The position numbers and the translations under genes were made by a program. From positions 34,362-98,361 of the forward strand of contig CALUSI010000007.1 of NCBI GenBank assembly GCA_944323395.1: 64,000 nucleotides of DNA, in the 5' to 3' direction. Shown here piece after piece: positions 1 to 11,335 of the stretch. The stretch is from Candidatus Gastranaerophilales bacterium (GTDB taxonomy: Bacteria; Cyanobacteriota; Vampirovibrionia; Gastranaerophilales; Gastranaerophilaceae). The first letter of the stretch is position 1; the number at the start of each line of letters is the position of its first letter. Under the pieces are notes generated by a model, which saw only the letters and a list, made by a program, of their open reading frames with translations, ran no database searches and was not told where the DNA came from.

Positions 1-334
1 CTTCTTTTATTATAAGTCCATTTAATTTTTCAATTTCATTAAATAGATGAAAAAAACATAACTCACACTTTTGCATACATTTATATACCTTTTCAATATC
101 TATAAATTCATCTTTTAATCGTTTTAAAAATTCTGGATTTTCTTTTAACCTTTCAAAACTTATTAATAAAATATTTGCTCTTATTGAAATAAAAATTGCC
201 TGTGTCCATGACTTTTTTAGTGTTTTTTCTATTATTTTCATTAAACTTTTTCCTTCTGAAAAGTTTTTAACAATGAAATCAGTATGTTTTTCTATAATTT
301 CATTAAAATTTTTTTCTAATTCTGATTTGTTCAT
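1..334 (-). CDS. Unknown helical protein, truncated by window edge
   Basis: An open reading frame runs without a stop from an ATG at 334-332 to the window edge (111 codons seen), so the C-terminus is missing. A clear AAGGAG ribosome binding site lies 8 nt upstream (341-348 read on the minus strand). The visible protein starts MNKSELEKNFNEII, is rich in Lys, Glu and Ile and is predicted mostly helical, with several Cys near the truncated end (KCMQKCELC). I recognise no family. The start site and codon use resemble the neighbouring genes, so I take it as real. It is divergent from the small gene at 467. Confidence 0.6.
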   Translation of the reverse strand, partial: MNKSELEKNFNEIIEKHTDFIVKNFSEGKSLMKIIEKTLKKSWTQAIFISIRANILLISFERLKENPEFLKRLKDEFIDIEKVYKCMQKCELCFFHLFNEIEKLNGLIIKE

Positions 335-417
335 GAATTCTTCTCCTTAACCTTTTAATCCAAATAAAGAATATTTATTCCTTATATGGGTTAATATATT
401 AATTTTAAATTCTATAT

Positions 418-447
418 TTGTCAATATTATTCGTAAAAAAGTATAAT
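418..447 (+). promoter_or_regulatory. Sigma-70-type promoter for the 68-aa gene
   Basis: TTGTCA (418-423) and TATAAT (442-447) are separated by 18 bp. The expected start of transcription is near 454, leaving a leader of about 13 nt that carries GAGG before the ATG at 467. Both boxes are close to consensus, so this is one of the clearer promoters in the window. Confidence 0.6.
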
Positions 448-466
448 TATTCCAAATGAGGTATAT

Positions 467-673
467 ATGAGTTCCAGAGAACAAGTAAAAATAATGATAC
501 TTAAGGAAAGATTAACTGTCGAAAAATTGGCAAATATACTGAAAGAAAAAACAGGAAAACATTATACACAACAAAGTTTACAACACAAAATTTCTTTAAG
601 TTCATTAAGATATGATGAAATGGAAATAATTGCAGAATTGTTAGGATATAAAATCACAATTGAAAAGATATAA
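467..673 (+). CDS. Small helix-turn-helix-like DNA-binding protein
   Basis: 68 residues with ATG at 467, preceded by GAGG and a good promoter. The sequence has the rhythm of a short HTH domain: an N-terminal helix (REQVKIMILKE), then LTVEKLANIL, a turn, and a putative recognition helix (YTQQSLQHKISL). It ends in an extended stretch (LLGYKITIEKI). It resembles small stand-alone Cro/XRE-like proteins of gut anaerobes that act as regulators. No partner domain is present. A role in transcription control is inferred from the fold guess only. Confidence 0.5.
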   Translation: MSSREQVKIMILKERLTVEKLANILKEKTGKHYTQQSLQHKISLSSLRYDEMEIIAELLGYKITIEKI

Positions 674-705
674 ATTTTAAATTAATAGTGTTGTTGCTAT
701 AATCT

Positions 706-1899
706 TTAAAACATTGAAAAAAGACTGCCAAAATATGCCTTATATCCGTTTACGGCAACCATTGCTACTATTATACCGACAAATATAAGCATAATAGGTT
801 CTACAACCTGTAAAAGTACATTCATAGAAACTTCTAATTTATTTTTATAGTCTAAGGCAACGGTTTTTAACATTTTATCAAGTTCTCCGGCTTTTTCACC
901 TGCCGTAATTTGAGACATCGCATAACTTGAAAATAACCCGGTAACACCAAGCGCTGTAGCAACTTCGCATCCATTGTATACCATATTTTCTGCTTTTTTT
1001 AACTTGTTATTTATCTCTGGCACATTAATTACTGAAGCAGACAAATTGATTGATTCAGCAGATGTAATGCCTGCAGAATATGCAAGCGAAAAGACAGAAA
1101 AGAAATTTAAAAAATAATAGCACTTCATCAAATTCCCAAATATTCTAATATTCATAATAAAAGAAATAAAATTATTAAAAAGTCTTTTATTTTTGTATAT
1201 ATAAAAACATCCTGCTAAGAAAACAGCATAAATAACTATAATTTTTATAATTGCTGTAACTAACAACATAAGTAAAGCCGAAAAACAAACTCCTGTACCC
1301 ATAAGAGAAAAAGCTTTAAGTATAAAGAACTTAAAAAGTAAGGCAACTGCAATAGCCATAAAAAAAATGCAAGTCGGGTATGTTAATTTGGCAATTAAAT
1401 TTGATTTTATTTCTTCTTCACGTTTGATGTTTATTAATATATCAGAAAGTATTTCATCTAATTTACCAGCTTGTTCTCCTGCAACAATTAAAGCCGTATA
1501 TGCTTTACCAAGCACATTTGAATAATTCGCCATTGCTTCTTTTAAAGATTTTCCTTTTTCTATTTTTTTTACAATATAAGAGGCGAACAATTTAACCTGT
1601 TGTTTTGTAGATGAATTTGCAATCGACTTAAAAATATCAAGAACAGGCAGCGCTGATTTATATAGGAAATAGAAAGAATTAAAAAACTCTTTTTTTTCTT
1701 GAAGAGAAAAAGGTAATATACTATCAGATAAAATTATTCCTTTATTACTTAATGTATTTCTAAACTCCTCTTTTATTTCGAGTATAGTGTACCCTTGTTT
1801 TTCAAGTTTAAGAGCAGCTTCAGATATACCAGAAGCATTAATGAAACCTTGAGCAACCTTATTTTGTTTATTTTTAACTCTATAAAAAAACCTAGCCAT
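706..1899 (-). CDS. Type II secretion/type IV pilus inner-membrane protein (PilC/GspF family)
   Basis: 397 residues. The family has two repeated cytoplasmic T2SSF domains and membrane helices, and it forms the platform of type IV pili or type II secretion systems. Here the N-terminal piece (MARFFYRVKNK, QGYTILEIKEE) matches the usual start. The first T2SSF domain carries IVAGEQAGKLDEIL and the second carries ITAGEKAGELDKML, the two family signatures. Membrane helices are visible near residues 170-200, 205-235 and at the C-terminus (EPIMLIFVGIIVAMVAV). No pilin, ATPase or secretin gene is next to it, so it is an orphan here. A TATAAT box lies only 6 nt before the ATG and there is no Shine-Dalgarno sequence. 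Confidence 0.88.
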   Translation of the reverse strand: MARFFYRVKNKQNKVAQGFINASGISEAALKLEKQGYTILEIKEEFRNTLSNKGIILSDSILPFSLQEKKEFFNSFYFLYKSALPVLDIFKSIANSSTKQQVKLFASYIVKKIEKGKSLKEAMANYSNVLGKAYTALIVAGEQAGKLDEILSDILINIKREEEIKSNLIAKLTYPTCIFFMAIAVALLFKFFILKAFSLMGTGVCFSALLMLLVTAIIKIIVIYAVFLAGCFYIYKNKRLFNNFISFIMNIRIFGNLMKCYYFLNFFSVFSLAYSAGITSAESINLSASVINVPEINNKLKKAENMVYNGCEVATALGVTGLFSSYAMSQITAGEKAGELDKMLKTVALDYKNKLEVSMNVLLQVVEPIMLIFVGIIVAMVAVNGYKAYFGSLFSMF

Positions 1900-1976
1900 A
1901 AAGCAATTATATATGATTATTTACAATAAAAAAAGACAGTTGATTACAATATAATTTTTTGTGCTACGATATTCGT

Positions 1977-2759
1977 ATGAGTAACTATATATTACCGTTA
2001 ATTTTAACTTTATTTGCCGGAATGTCGACCTTATTGGGAGGGTTTATAACTTTCTTTGTAAAAAGAAATAACCTGAAAGCTCTTTCTATAGGTTTAGGCT
2101 TTTCTGCGGGCGTAATGGTATATATAAGTCTAAGTGAACTTATGAATGAAGCACCACAAATGCTAAGCAGTTTTTATAGTTCAATCCCATCAAAAGCATT
2201 AGCATTTATTGGATTCTTATTCGGTATAGTTATTGCAATTCTTATTGACTATTTTATACCTGATCATATTGAGTCGGACTTTTTAAATACATCAAAAAAA
2301 TATCAAAGACAAAAGATAAGAAGAGCAGGATTAATTACTGCACTTGCTGTAACATTGCACAATTTTCCTGAAGGTATCGCAACATTTTTGGTATCTAGCC
2401 AAGATTTAAGATTAGGTATACCCGTCGCAATAGCAATTGCAATACATAATATTCCTGAAGGAATAGCTATAGCACTTCCTATTTTTCATTCTACGGGCAA
2501 AAAAAGATTAGCTATTTTATATACATTTTTATCAGGAATATCTGAACCCATAGGCGGGTTAATCGGAGTTTTACTTTTAAGAACAATAATGCCAGCCCAA
2601 GCTGTAGGCATAATGACAGCAGCCGTCGCAGGTATTATGGTATATATTTCATTTGATACACTGTTACCTTTAGCAAGAGAATACGGTGAAAACCATCACG
2701 TAATTATTGGCATCGTATCGGGAATGTTAATTATGAGTTTAGGATTAATTTTCCTATAA
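1977..2759 (+). CDS. zupT: ZIP-family divalent metal (zinc) transporter, ZupT-like
   Basis: 260 residues from ATG 1977; an in-frame TTG at 1959 would add six residues. ZIP transporters import Zn2+ and other divalent metals across the inner membrane. The two signature histidine motifs are present on adjacent helices: HNFPEG (around residue 120) and HNIPEG (around 155), followed by a SEP motif. About eight hydrophobic helices are visible and the length matches ZupT (about 257). The start is uncertain: no Shine-Dalgarno precedes 1977, and TACAAT and TATAAT boxes sit just upstream of the TTG. The gene ends tail-to-tail with the acetyltransferase, overlapping by 6 bp. Confidence 0.88.
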   Translation: MSNYILPLILTLFAGMSTLLGGFITFFVKRNNLKALSIGLGFSAGVMVYISLSELMNEAPQMLSSFYSSIPSKALAFIGFLFGIVIAILIDYFIPDHIESDFLNTSKKYQRQKIRRAGLITALAVTLHNFPEGIATFLVSSQDLRLGIPVAIAIAIHNIPEGIAIALPIFHSTGKKRLAILYTFLSGISEPIGGLIGVLLLRTIMPAQAVGIMTAAVAGIMVYISFDTLLPLAREYGENHHVIIGIVSGMLIMSLGLIFL

Positions 2760-3245
2760 TTTAAACTCCATAATATAATCATCCATAACAAAGCCTTTTC
2801 CTATATCGGTAACAACGGAATCAATTGTATGAAATCCCCATTTTTCATACGCTTTAATGGTATTTGTATTATTCTTGTTTACAGTAAGTTGAATAGATTT
2901 TTTATTGTGTTGAAGAGCAATTTGTTTAATTTTATTAAAAGCTCCTTTTCCGCAGCCTAAACCTCTAAAATCTTTCTTTATGTATAGTTTTGAAAGAAAA
3001 AGGTAATCATCTTTAATAGAAACGCCAAAATAACCTATTATATTACCGTTATCTTCCAAAATATTGTAGATATATCTTTCATTTTCCAATTGTTCTTTAA
3101 TAGCGGCATAGGATTGGAATTTATCAATCATATAATCAATTTGTTCATCAGAAAGTATTACAGGCCAATATTCGTGCCAAATTTCAGAAGTCAATTGAGC
3201 AAGTTGTTTTACTTCTTCATCTGTTTTTATATTTAAGAAATTCAT
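2754..3245 (-). CDS. GNAT-family N-acetyltransferase
   Basis: 163 residues from the ATG at 3245, chosen because GAGGTGG lies just upstream; a longer frame to 3302 would overlap the preceding gene. GNAT enzymes transfer an acetyl group from acetyl-CoA to an amine. The acetyl-CoA loop is seen as LYIKKDFRGLGCGKGAF (Q/RxxGxG type, around residue 95). It is followed by a helix and the strand SIQLTVNKNN with NTIKAYEKWGF, the usual motif-B ending. The substrate is unknown. It lies 10 bp downstream of the histidine phosphatase in the same direction, so the two are probably cotranscribed. Confidence 0.85.
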   Translation of the reverse strand: MNFLNIKTDEEVKQLAQLTSEIWHEYWPVILSDEQIDYMIDKFQSYAAIKEQLENERYIYNILEDNGNIIGYFGVSIKDDYLFLSKLYIKKDFRGLGCGKGAFNKIKQIALQHNKKSIQLTVNKNNTNTIKAYEKWGFHTIDSVVTDIGKGFVMDDYIMEFKL

Positions 3246-3255
3246 AATCCACCTC

Positions 3256-3879
3256 TTATATAGGAATATAAGAATAATACACCAAACTGGCAAAATCTTC
3301 AAAATAACTTATTTGAGTAGCGCTGCCTGTCGGGACATAAAGTTTAAACTGACTACTGTGCGGAATATTCAAAGCATTTGCAACTGCAGCTTGAATTACT
3401 TCGCCATGTGTAACAATAATCAATCGTTTATGTAAGTTATCCGCGATAATTTTATTAAGAACTTTATCAACTCTTTTGTTAAAAGTATCAAGAGATTCAG
3501 CGCCTTTCGGACAAAAATTTTCCGGATCTTCATGAAACTTATCAAGCAAGTTAGGATACTTTACGGTTATTTCTTCAAAAGACAAGCCACTCCACTCACC
3601 TGCTTTTCTATTTGACAAATCAGGTAAGATTTCAAAATCGTGTTCGCAAACATCAGATAATATTTGTGCACTTTGAACAGTTCTTAATGCTGAACTGGCA
3701 TATATTTTATCAATTTTGAGTCCTTTGTTATAAACCCACTGTGAAATTTTTTCCATTTCATATTTACCGTTTGCATTTATAGCAGGGTAATTTTCATCAT
3801 CAAAAAAACGGTTTTCTTCTGTATTTATTGTTGCGCCATGTCTTATAAAAGTAATTTTGCATTTTCTCTTAAATAACAT
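3256..3879 (-). CDS. Histidine phosphatase family protein (phosphoglycerate mutase-like)
   Basis: 207 residues, ATG at 3879 with AAGGAG about 11 nt upstream. The catalytic RHG triad (FIRHGAT) is near residue 12. Other family features are SSALRTVQSA for the second Arg, a Glu in NRKAGEWSG, and the second catalytic His in IIVTHGEVIQA. This superfamily uses a phospho-histidine intermediate and includes cofactor-dependent phosphoglycerate mutase, CobC and broad-range phosphatases. The sequence is closest in style to GpmB/CobC-like phosphatases, but the substrate cannot be told. It is divergent from gyrB and probably in an operon with the GNAT gene. Confidence 0.87.
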   Translation of the reverse strand: MLFKRKCKITFIRHGATINTEENRFFDDENYPAINANGKYEMEKISQWVYNKGLKIDKIYASSALRTVQSAQILSDVCEHDFEILPDLSNRKAGEWSGLSFEEITVKYPNLLDKFHEDPENFCPKGAESLDTFNKRVDKVLNKIIADNLHKRLIIVTHGEVIQAAVANALNIPHSSQFKLYVPTGSATQISYFEDFASLVYYSYIPI

Positions 3880-4003
3880 TAGTTAACTTTTCTCCTTGCT
3901 AAAATTTACTAATTTTTTAATTCCCTGTTTTATCATTTTTATAAACAGTTAAGCAATAGTAATAAAATGGCATTGAGGTAATTTTTGTAGTACAATATTA
4001 ACG

Positions 4004-4024
4004 ATGAGTAGAGTTGGGGTTTAA
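4004..4024 (+). other. Possible leader mini-ORF upstream of gyrB
   Basis: ATG AGT AGA GTT GGG GTT TAA encodes a six-residue peptide ending 3 nt before the gyrB start at 4028. Its GGGG may equally be the gyrB ribosome binding site, so the reading frame could be accidental. A TACAAT box lies at 3991-3996 but has no good -35 partner. Confidence 0.2.
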
Positions 4025-6475
<2,451 letters not shown>

Positions 6476-6488
6476 CAAAAATATATAA

Positions 6489-6516
6489 ATATTGTGCCTA
6501 TAAAAGGGCACAATAT
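6489..6516 (+). terminator. Hairpin after gyrB, probable terminator
   Basis: ATATTGTGCC (6489-6498) pairs with GGCACAATAT (6507-6516) around an 8-nt loop. The stem is perfect over 10 bp and lies 13 bp after the gyrB stop. The tail (ATTTATAAAT) is U-poor, so termination may be partial and allow readthrough into the TPR gene. Confidence 0.5.
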
Positions 6517-6538
6517 ATTTATAAATATGAGGTATTGA

Positions 6539-7636
6539 GTGAACCTAATAATAAAACTTTTAAAATTGAGAATAACAAAAGTCATTTTATCTCTGCTTAT
6601 GGTTGCATTTTTTCTTTCTCTATATTTTTGCAGAGATTGGTATTTTGTGCAGTATCATAAATGCATAGGGTTTTATTATGTACATAAAGGTGACAAGGCA
6701 TATAAAGATAAGAAATATCAAAAAGCAATCGATAATTATAAAATTGCATTAAGAAATTATCCGGGTCATTCTAGAGCCAGTTGCAATCTTGGCAACATAT
6801 ATGTAAGTTTTGAAAATTATTATGAAGCAGTAAATGCGTATGAAAATGCTTTAAAATACAGTCCTAATTTTATGGTTTGCAGAATGGACTTGGGAATAAT
6901 CTTATCAGAAAAAATGGCTGACTATGATAAAGCAATTCAGGAATATGGAAGAGTTGCAAATGCAAATCCTTTTACTATAAACATTCCGTTTGTCTTCAAT
7001 AATAAAAAAACAACAAAAGAGAACAAAGGTCTTGCCTATTACAATATGGGATTAGCATACAGAGGCAAAGCTGTATATATGGGAGATAAATCAAGCACAG
7101 CTATAAAGTATTTAAAGAAAGCAAAAGAATCATATGAAAAAGCTGAAGAATATTTGAAAAATAATTTTGATAATACATATAATTTAGCGTTAACAAATCA
7201 TCTTTTAGGTGATTATAATTCTGCAGCACAAGAATACTGTGATGCAATAAATATAAAACCTGATAGTTTTGAAGCACATTATAATTTTGCACTTCTTTTA
7301 AGAAGCATGAACAAAAACAAAGAAGCACTTGCAGAATTTGAAAAAACAACAATCTTACTTGATTATTACGGTAATGAGACAAGAAATAAATATGTATTTG
7401 GAATAATAAATGAAATAAAAAGAAGAATACTTAATGAAGGTAATTATGATTATCTCAAAGAACGAGATGAAATAACAGCATTAAGAGATGAAGATATAAC
7501 CTACACAAACGGAAAAGTTTTAGTATCAAAACAAAAAAACTTTAAAATGAATGAACTTCTAAAGTGCACATATGATAAAGACATGAAAAATATACAAGAT
7601 GATTCAAAAAGAACAAAATATAGATTTTTTAAATAA
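6539..7636 (+). CDS. Membrane-anchored TPR protein
   Basis: 365 residues starting at GTG 6539, with GAGG 6 nt upstream. One hydrophobic helix near residues 13-30 (VILSLLMVAFFLSLYF) anchors the protein, most likely with the TPR part outside the cytoplasm. At least five tetratricopeptide repeats follow, for example GDKAYKDKKYQKAIDNYKIAL, ASCNLGNIYVSFENYYEAVNA and NLALTNHLLGDYNSAAQEY. TPR domains mediate protein contacts, and no enzymatic domain is present. It overlaps the following diguanylate cyclase gene by 38 nt, so the two are probably made together. A scaffold role is inferred. Confidence 0.8.
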   Translation: MNLIIKLLKLRITKVILSLLMVAFFLSLYFCRDWYFVQYHKCIGFYYVHKGDKAYKDKKYQKAIDNYKIALRNYPGHSRASCNLGNIYVSFENYYEAVNAYENALKYSPNFMVCRMDLGIILSEKMADYDKAIQEYGRVANANPFTINIPFVFNNKKTTKENKGLAYYNMGLAYRGKAVYMGDKSSTAIKYLKKAKESYEKAEEYLKNNFDNTYNLALTNHLLGDYNSAAQEYCDAINIKPDSFEAHYNFALLLRSMNKNKEALAEFEKTTILLDYYGNETRNKYVFGIINEIKRRILNEGNYDYLKERDEITALRDEDITYTNGKVLVSKQKNFKMNELLKCTYDKDMKNIQDDSKRTKYRFFK

Positions 7637-9038
7637 ACTATCAAGCATATTAACTAAAAAAATCTCACCATCAAATACAATTGGCGAGATAAACAAACTA
7701 TTCAGAGCATATCTCAATATAGACAAAGCCGAATTTGTAATATGGGATAATAATAATATGGCTTTAAGAGATTTTGTATGTGACTGGAAACTTTTTGATA
7801 GTGATATCAAGGAGAAAGGAATAAATACAATATACGGAAGTCTCGCAATTACGGAAGGAAAAAGATTTTTCTTTAACGATTCAGAGTTTGACTGTAATTT
7901 AAATGAAGAAGAACAATATAGAATCCTGGAACTAAAATCAGAACAAAACAATATAATATATCCGCTTGTTTCAAACGGGGAAGTTTTTGGATTAATGAAT
8001 GTGTATACAGAAAAAAATGCATTCACAAAAGAGTTTTTTACTATTTTGAATATTTCATCAAAGTTAATATCAGGTGCAATTATAAACTATATATTAAATG
8101 AGCAAATGGAAATAAGCCTGAACTTCTATAAAGCAATGAAGGACATAGCTAAGATAATAGAAAGCCAATATGAACTATCATATATTATTCCATTAATCGG
8201 AGAAATGATAGACAGATTTATGACCTCACATTTAATATATATATTTATATACAAAGAAGACAAATATAAACTTGTTTGGCCAAATGCCTGTAAAGATGAA
8301 AATGTATATAAATTATTGGAAAAAATAAATCAAACTACAGAGTTTATATTATCTGAAAATAGTAAGATAGGTGTTTTCCCTCTTATAAGCGAAGAAAATA
8401 TATTAGGGGCAATTGTAGCATATAGCAATATAGAAAAACTTCTGCAAAAAGATATAGATTACCTTACACAATTGACAAGACAATCAGGTCTAACAATACA
8501 TAGAGCAAATGTATATGCAGAAGTATTAAAATATGCAACATTAGATGCATTAACAGGCTTAAATAACAGAAGACAGTTTGAAATAAGATTAAAACAAGAA
8601 GTATCAAACAGTAAAAGAAATAATATTCCATTATGCTGTATGATGATTGACGTAGATTATTTCAAGAAGGTAAATGATACCTATGGACACGCAGCAGGTG
8701 ATTGCGTATTAAAGCAAGTTTCAGAAGTTATAAAAAATGAAATAAGAGAATATGATATTGCTTGCAGATACGGCGGCGAAGAATTTTTTATAATACTCCC
8801 ACAAACAAAACTTGCAGAAGCAACATCAGTTGCACAAAGATTAAGAAAAGTCATAGAAGAATCCAAAATGGATATAAAAGAAGCAGAGATAAATGGTATA
8901 TCCTATATAAAAGTAACTGCAAGTATAGGTGTATGCGAATACAATAATACAATGAGCGCAAATGCCTTTTCACAAAAAGCAGATAAAGCCTTATATGAAG
9001 CAAAAACAACAGGAAGGAACAGAGTAATTGTTGTATAA
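7599..9038 (+). CDS. Diguanylate cyclase with N-terminal GAF-like sensor domains
   Basis: 479 residues. The C-terminal GGDEF domain makes cyclic di-GMP from two GTP. The domain opens with DALTGLNNRRQFE and has the active-site GGEEF (CRYGGEEFFIILP). An RxxD product-inhibition site (REYD) lies five residues before GGEEF, as in PleD, so feedback control is expected. The N-terminal 300 residues look like two GAF-type sensor domains (NIIYPLVSNGEVFGLMNV and KIGVFPLISEENILGAIVA). No membrane helix is present, so it is cytoplasmic. The start at 7599 lies inside the upstream TPR gene, which suggests translational coupling. Confidence 0.92.
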   Translation: MIQKEQNIDFLNKLSSILTKKISPSNTIGEINKLFRAYLNIDKAEFVIWDNNNMALRDFVCDWKLFDSDIKEKGINTIYGSLAITEGKRFFFNDSEFDCNLNEEEQYRILELKSEQNNIIYPLVSNGEVFGLMNVYTEKNAFTKEFFTILNISSKLISGAIINYILNEQMEISLNFYKAMKDIAKIIESQYELSYIIPLIGEMIDRFMTSHLIYIFIYKEDKYKLVWPNACKDENVYKLLEKINQTTEFILSENSKIGVFPLISEENILGAIVAYSNIEKLLQKDIDYLTQLTRQSGLTIHRANVYAEVLKYATLDALTGLNNRRQFEIRLKQEVSNSKRNNIPLCCMMIDVDYFKKVNDTYGHAAGDCVLKQVSEVIKNEIREYDIACRYGGEEFFIILPQTKLAEATSVAQRLRKVIEESKMDIKEAEINGISYIKVTASIGVCEYNNTMSANAFSQKADKALYEAKTTGRNRVIVV

Positions 9039-9086
9039 AAAATATATTTTATAATATATTAGGAAAAGGAATGTAAAGAATAGTTT

Positions 9087-11075
9087 ATGAAGTATCTAAA
9101 ATATATAATCGGAATATTAATAATAGTAGTGCCTTGCATAGTAACGGTACTTATTTATAACGATAAAATAACACAAAATTCACCATTATATTACAAACAA
9201 GGAGTCCAATTTTATAATGATGGCGACTATTCGAATGCATACTATAACTTTGGGAAAATAAAATGGATTAGCCCATTATACCCGGCAGCATTATACAAAC
9301 AAGCCAAAAGTGCTCAAAAAGTTGGAGACTTCAAAACAGCCGCTATTAAATACAAACTATTTTTGGAAAAATTACCTAATTCTATTTTTGATTTAAAAAC
9401 AAAACTAAATTTAGGAAAAAGTTATTTTTATTCCAAACAATATCAAGAAGCCAAAATACAATTTGAAGAATTATATAAAAAAGCAGACAACCTGGGAACG
9501 GAGGAAGTATTTTTTCTTGGACTAATTGAAAAGAATAATGACAAGAAGCAAGCATATGAATATTTTAAAGGATACTTAGAATCAGCACTATCAAATAAAG
9601 CACTTAATAATAACTATATATTATCTTCTGCAGAGGAACTATCTTCTTTAGGTTATGAGTTAAGTTCAAAGGATAAGCTATTATTGGGTAAAGCTTATTA
9701 CAAAACGGATAAGTATAAAAAAGCATTAGAATATCTGTCTCAAATTCCAATTAGCAGCTGTTGGGATTACTTTGTACTAGCAAATCATTATGCAGGTAAC
9801 AAAGTTATTGCCAAAAAATTGATAGAAAGCGGGTTACCAATATATTCTGCTCTATCAGAAGAAGAAAATTTACATGAAATATATGATATATATGCATCTT
9901 ACCTAATTGGAACAAAGAAGAAAAACTGGACTCAAATATTAAAAACAGTAAAAGAAAAATCAATAAAAGGAGAAGACTATGTTCTATATCAATTGGCAGA
10001 AATTTCTCCTCAAGAAGAAGGAATAATACTATACAATGAAATAATAAAAAAATATCCTGAAAGTAAATATGGTCCTGATGCTATATGGAAAGTATTTTGG
10101 GATAAATACAAGAAAAGAGATTATAAGAGTGCAGAGCAACTTGCAATAAAACACATTAATACATATAAAAACATAGACTCAACACCTAAAATTGCATTTT
10201 GGCTTGCTAAAACAGCGATTAAGCAAAATAAGTTATCAGAAGCACATAATTATTTATCAAAAATAACTAATAAATATCCTGACAATTATTACGGGTTAAG
10301 AGCAGAAAATATCTTAAACAAAAAAAATGATTTTTGGACAACGAATAATACAAATAAAATTCCATCACAAAAAGATGAAATAGAGTTTCCTATATCAATG
10401 TCACAATTTGAAATAAAAGATATAAAAATGATTAATACTCTATTTGAAATGGGTGATTATGAAATATGGAGTGATGCTAATTTCAATAACCCTATAGTGG
10501 AAAGTTGGTTTGCACTAAAAAGGGATAAAAAAGCTAAATCAATAGTACTTGCCAGAGATGAAATAGATAAAATGGACATAAAACCGCCATTTATAAGTGC
10601 CTCATATAAATTAGCATATCCAAGACATTGGGTAGATGAAATTAATATTGCAGGTAATAAATTAGAACTTGATCCATATTTAATAGCTTCTCTTATAAGA
10701 GAAGAAAGTTATTACAATGAATATGCAAAAAGTCCAACCGGAGCAATTGGTCTAATGCAACTGATGCCACAAACGGCAAATTATATGATTTCCAAATTAA
10801 CAACAGATATGAACGCACTTAAAAACATAGAAAACCCAAGAACAAACTTATACATAGGATGTAATTACTTAAAATATCTAAAAGAACAATTTAATGATGA
10901 TTTAATGGTAATAGCAGCATATAATGGCGGAGAAGGTTCTGTAAGAAGATGGATAAAAAAATACGGAACAGATGACTATGATGAATTTATAGAGGAAATT
11001 CCATACGAAGAGACTCAAAACTATGTAAAAAAAGTTTTCAGAAGTTACCATATGTATCAAAAAATATATCAATAA
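9087..11075 (+). CDS. Soluble-lytic-transglycosylase-like (Slt) protein with TPR superhelix
   Basis: 662 residues. A signal anchor (residues 5-23) is followed by about 450 residues of TPR-like repeats and a C-terminal SLT catalytic domain. The catalytic Glu lies in IASLIREESYYN, followed by SPTGAIGLMQLMPQTA and the ending AAYNGGEGSVRRW, all typical of goose-lysozyme-like transglycosylases. These cleave the MurNAc-GlcNAc bond of peptidoglycan in the periplasm to form 1,6-anhydro-MurNAc. It lies 48 bp after the diguanylate cyclase on the same strand, so it may share the transcript. Length and order match the Slt70 plan. Confidence 0.93.
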   Translation: MKYLKYIIGILIIVVPCIVTVLIYNDKITQNSPLYYKQGVQFYNDGDYSNAYYNFGKIKWISPLYPAALYKQAKSAQKVGDFKTAAIKYKLFLEKLPNSIFDLKTKLNLGKSYFYSKQYQEAKIQFEELYKKADNLGTEEVFFLGLIEKNNDKKQAYEYFKGYLESALSNKALNNNYILSSAEELSSLGYELSSKDKLLLGKAYYKTDKYKKALEYLSQIPISSCWDYFVLANHYAGNKVIAKKLIESGLPIYSALSEEENLHEIYDIYASYLIGTKKKNWTQILKTVKEKSIKGEDYVLYQLAEISPQEEGIILYNEIIKKYPESKYGPDAIWKVFWDKYKKRDYKSAEQLAIKHINTYKNIDSTPKIAFWLAKTAIKQNKLSEAHNYLSKITNKYPDNYYGLRAENILNKKNDFWTTNNTNKIPSQKDEIEFPISMSQFEIKDIKMINTLFEMGDYEIWSDANFNNPIVESWFALKRDKKAKSIVLARDEIDKMDIKPPFISASYKLAYPRHWVDEINIAGNKLELDPYLIASLIREESYYNEYAKSPTGAIGLMQLMPQTANYMISKLTTDMNALKNIENPRTNLYIGCNYLKYLKEQFNDDLMVIAAYNGGEGSVRRWIKKYGTDDYDEFIEEIPYEETQNYVKKVFRSYHMYQKIYQ

Positions 11076-11335
11076 AAATAGTAAAATATTTGACTTTTTT
11101 AAATATAAAATATTGTAAAAACATGTTGAAAAAAAAGTAATACCATTTATCATATTTTTCAAACTTAATCTAAATATCAATATTATAGAAATATAATATA
11201 TACCTCTGATATATTTACAAAGCAAAGAAAAAGGACTATGATAAATAGACTTTAAAAAAGTGGAAGATAAAACATGTATTAAAATATGCAAATTATTGGG
11301 GAAAAAATCGGGATAAAAGTATTTGAGGAGATTTC
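11076..11335. other. Intergenic region upstream of nrdD
   Basis: 260 bp of very AT-rich DNA between slt and nrdD. A TATAAT at 11192-11197 could be a -10 box but has no convincing -35. I looked for paired NrdR boxes and saw none that fit. Confidence 0.3.

Noticed and set aside
11076..11335. NrdR boxes before nrdD
   Set aside because: AT-rich near-matches exist, but no pair with the right symmetry and spacing was found.
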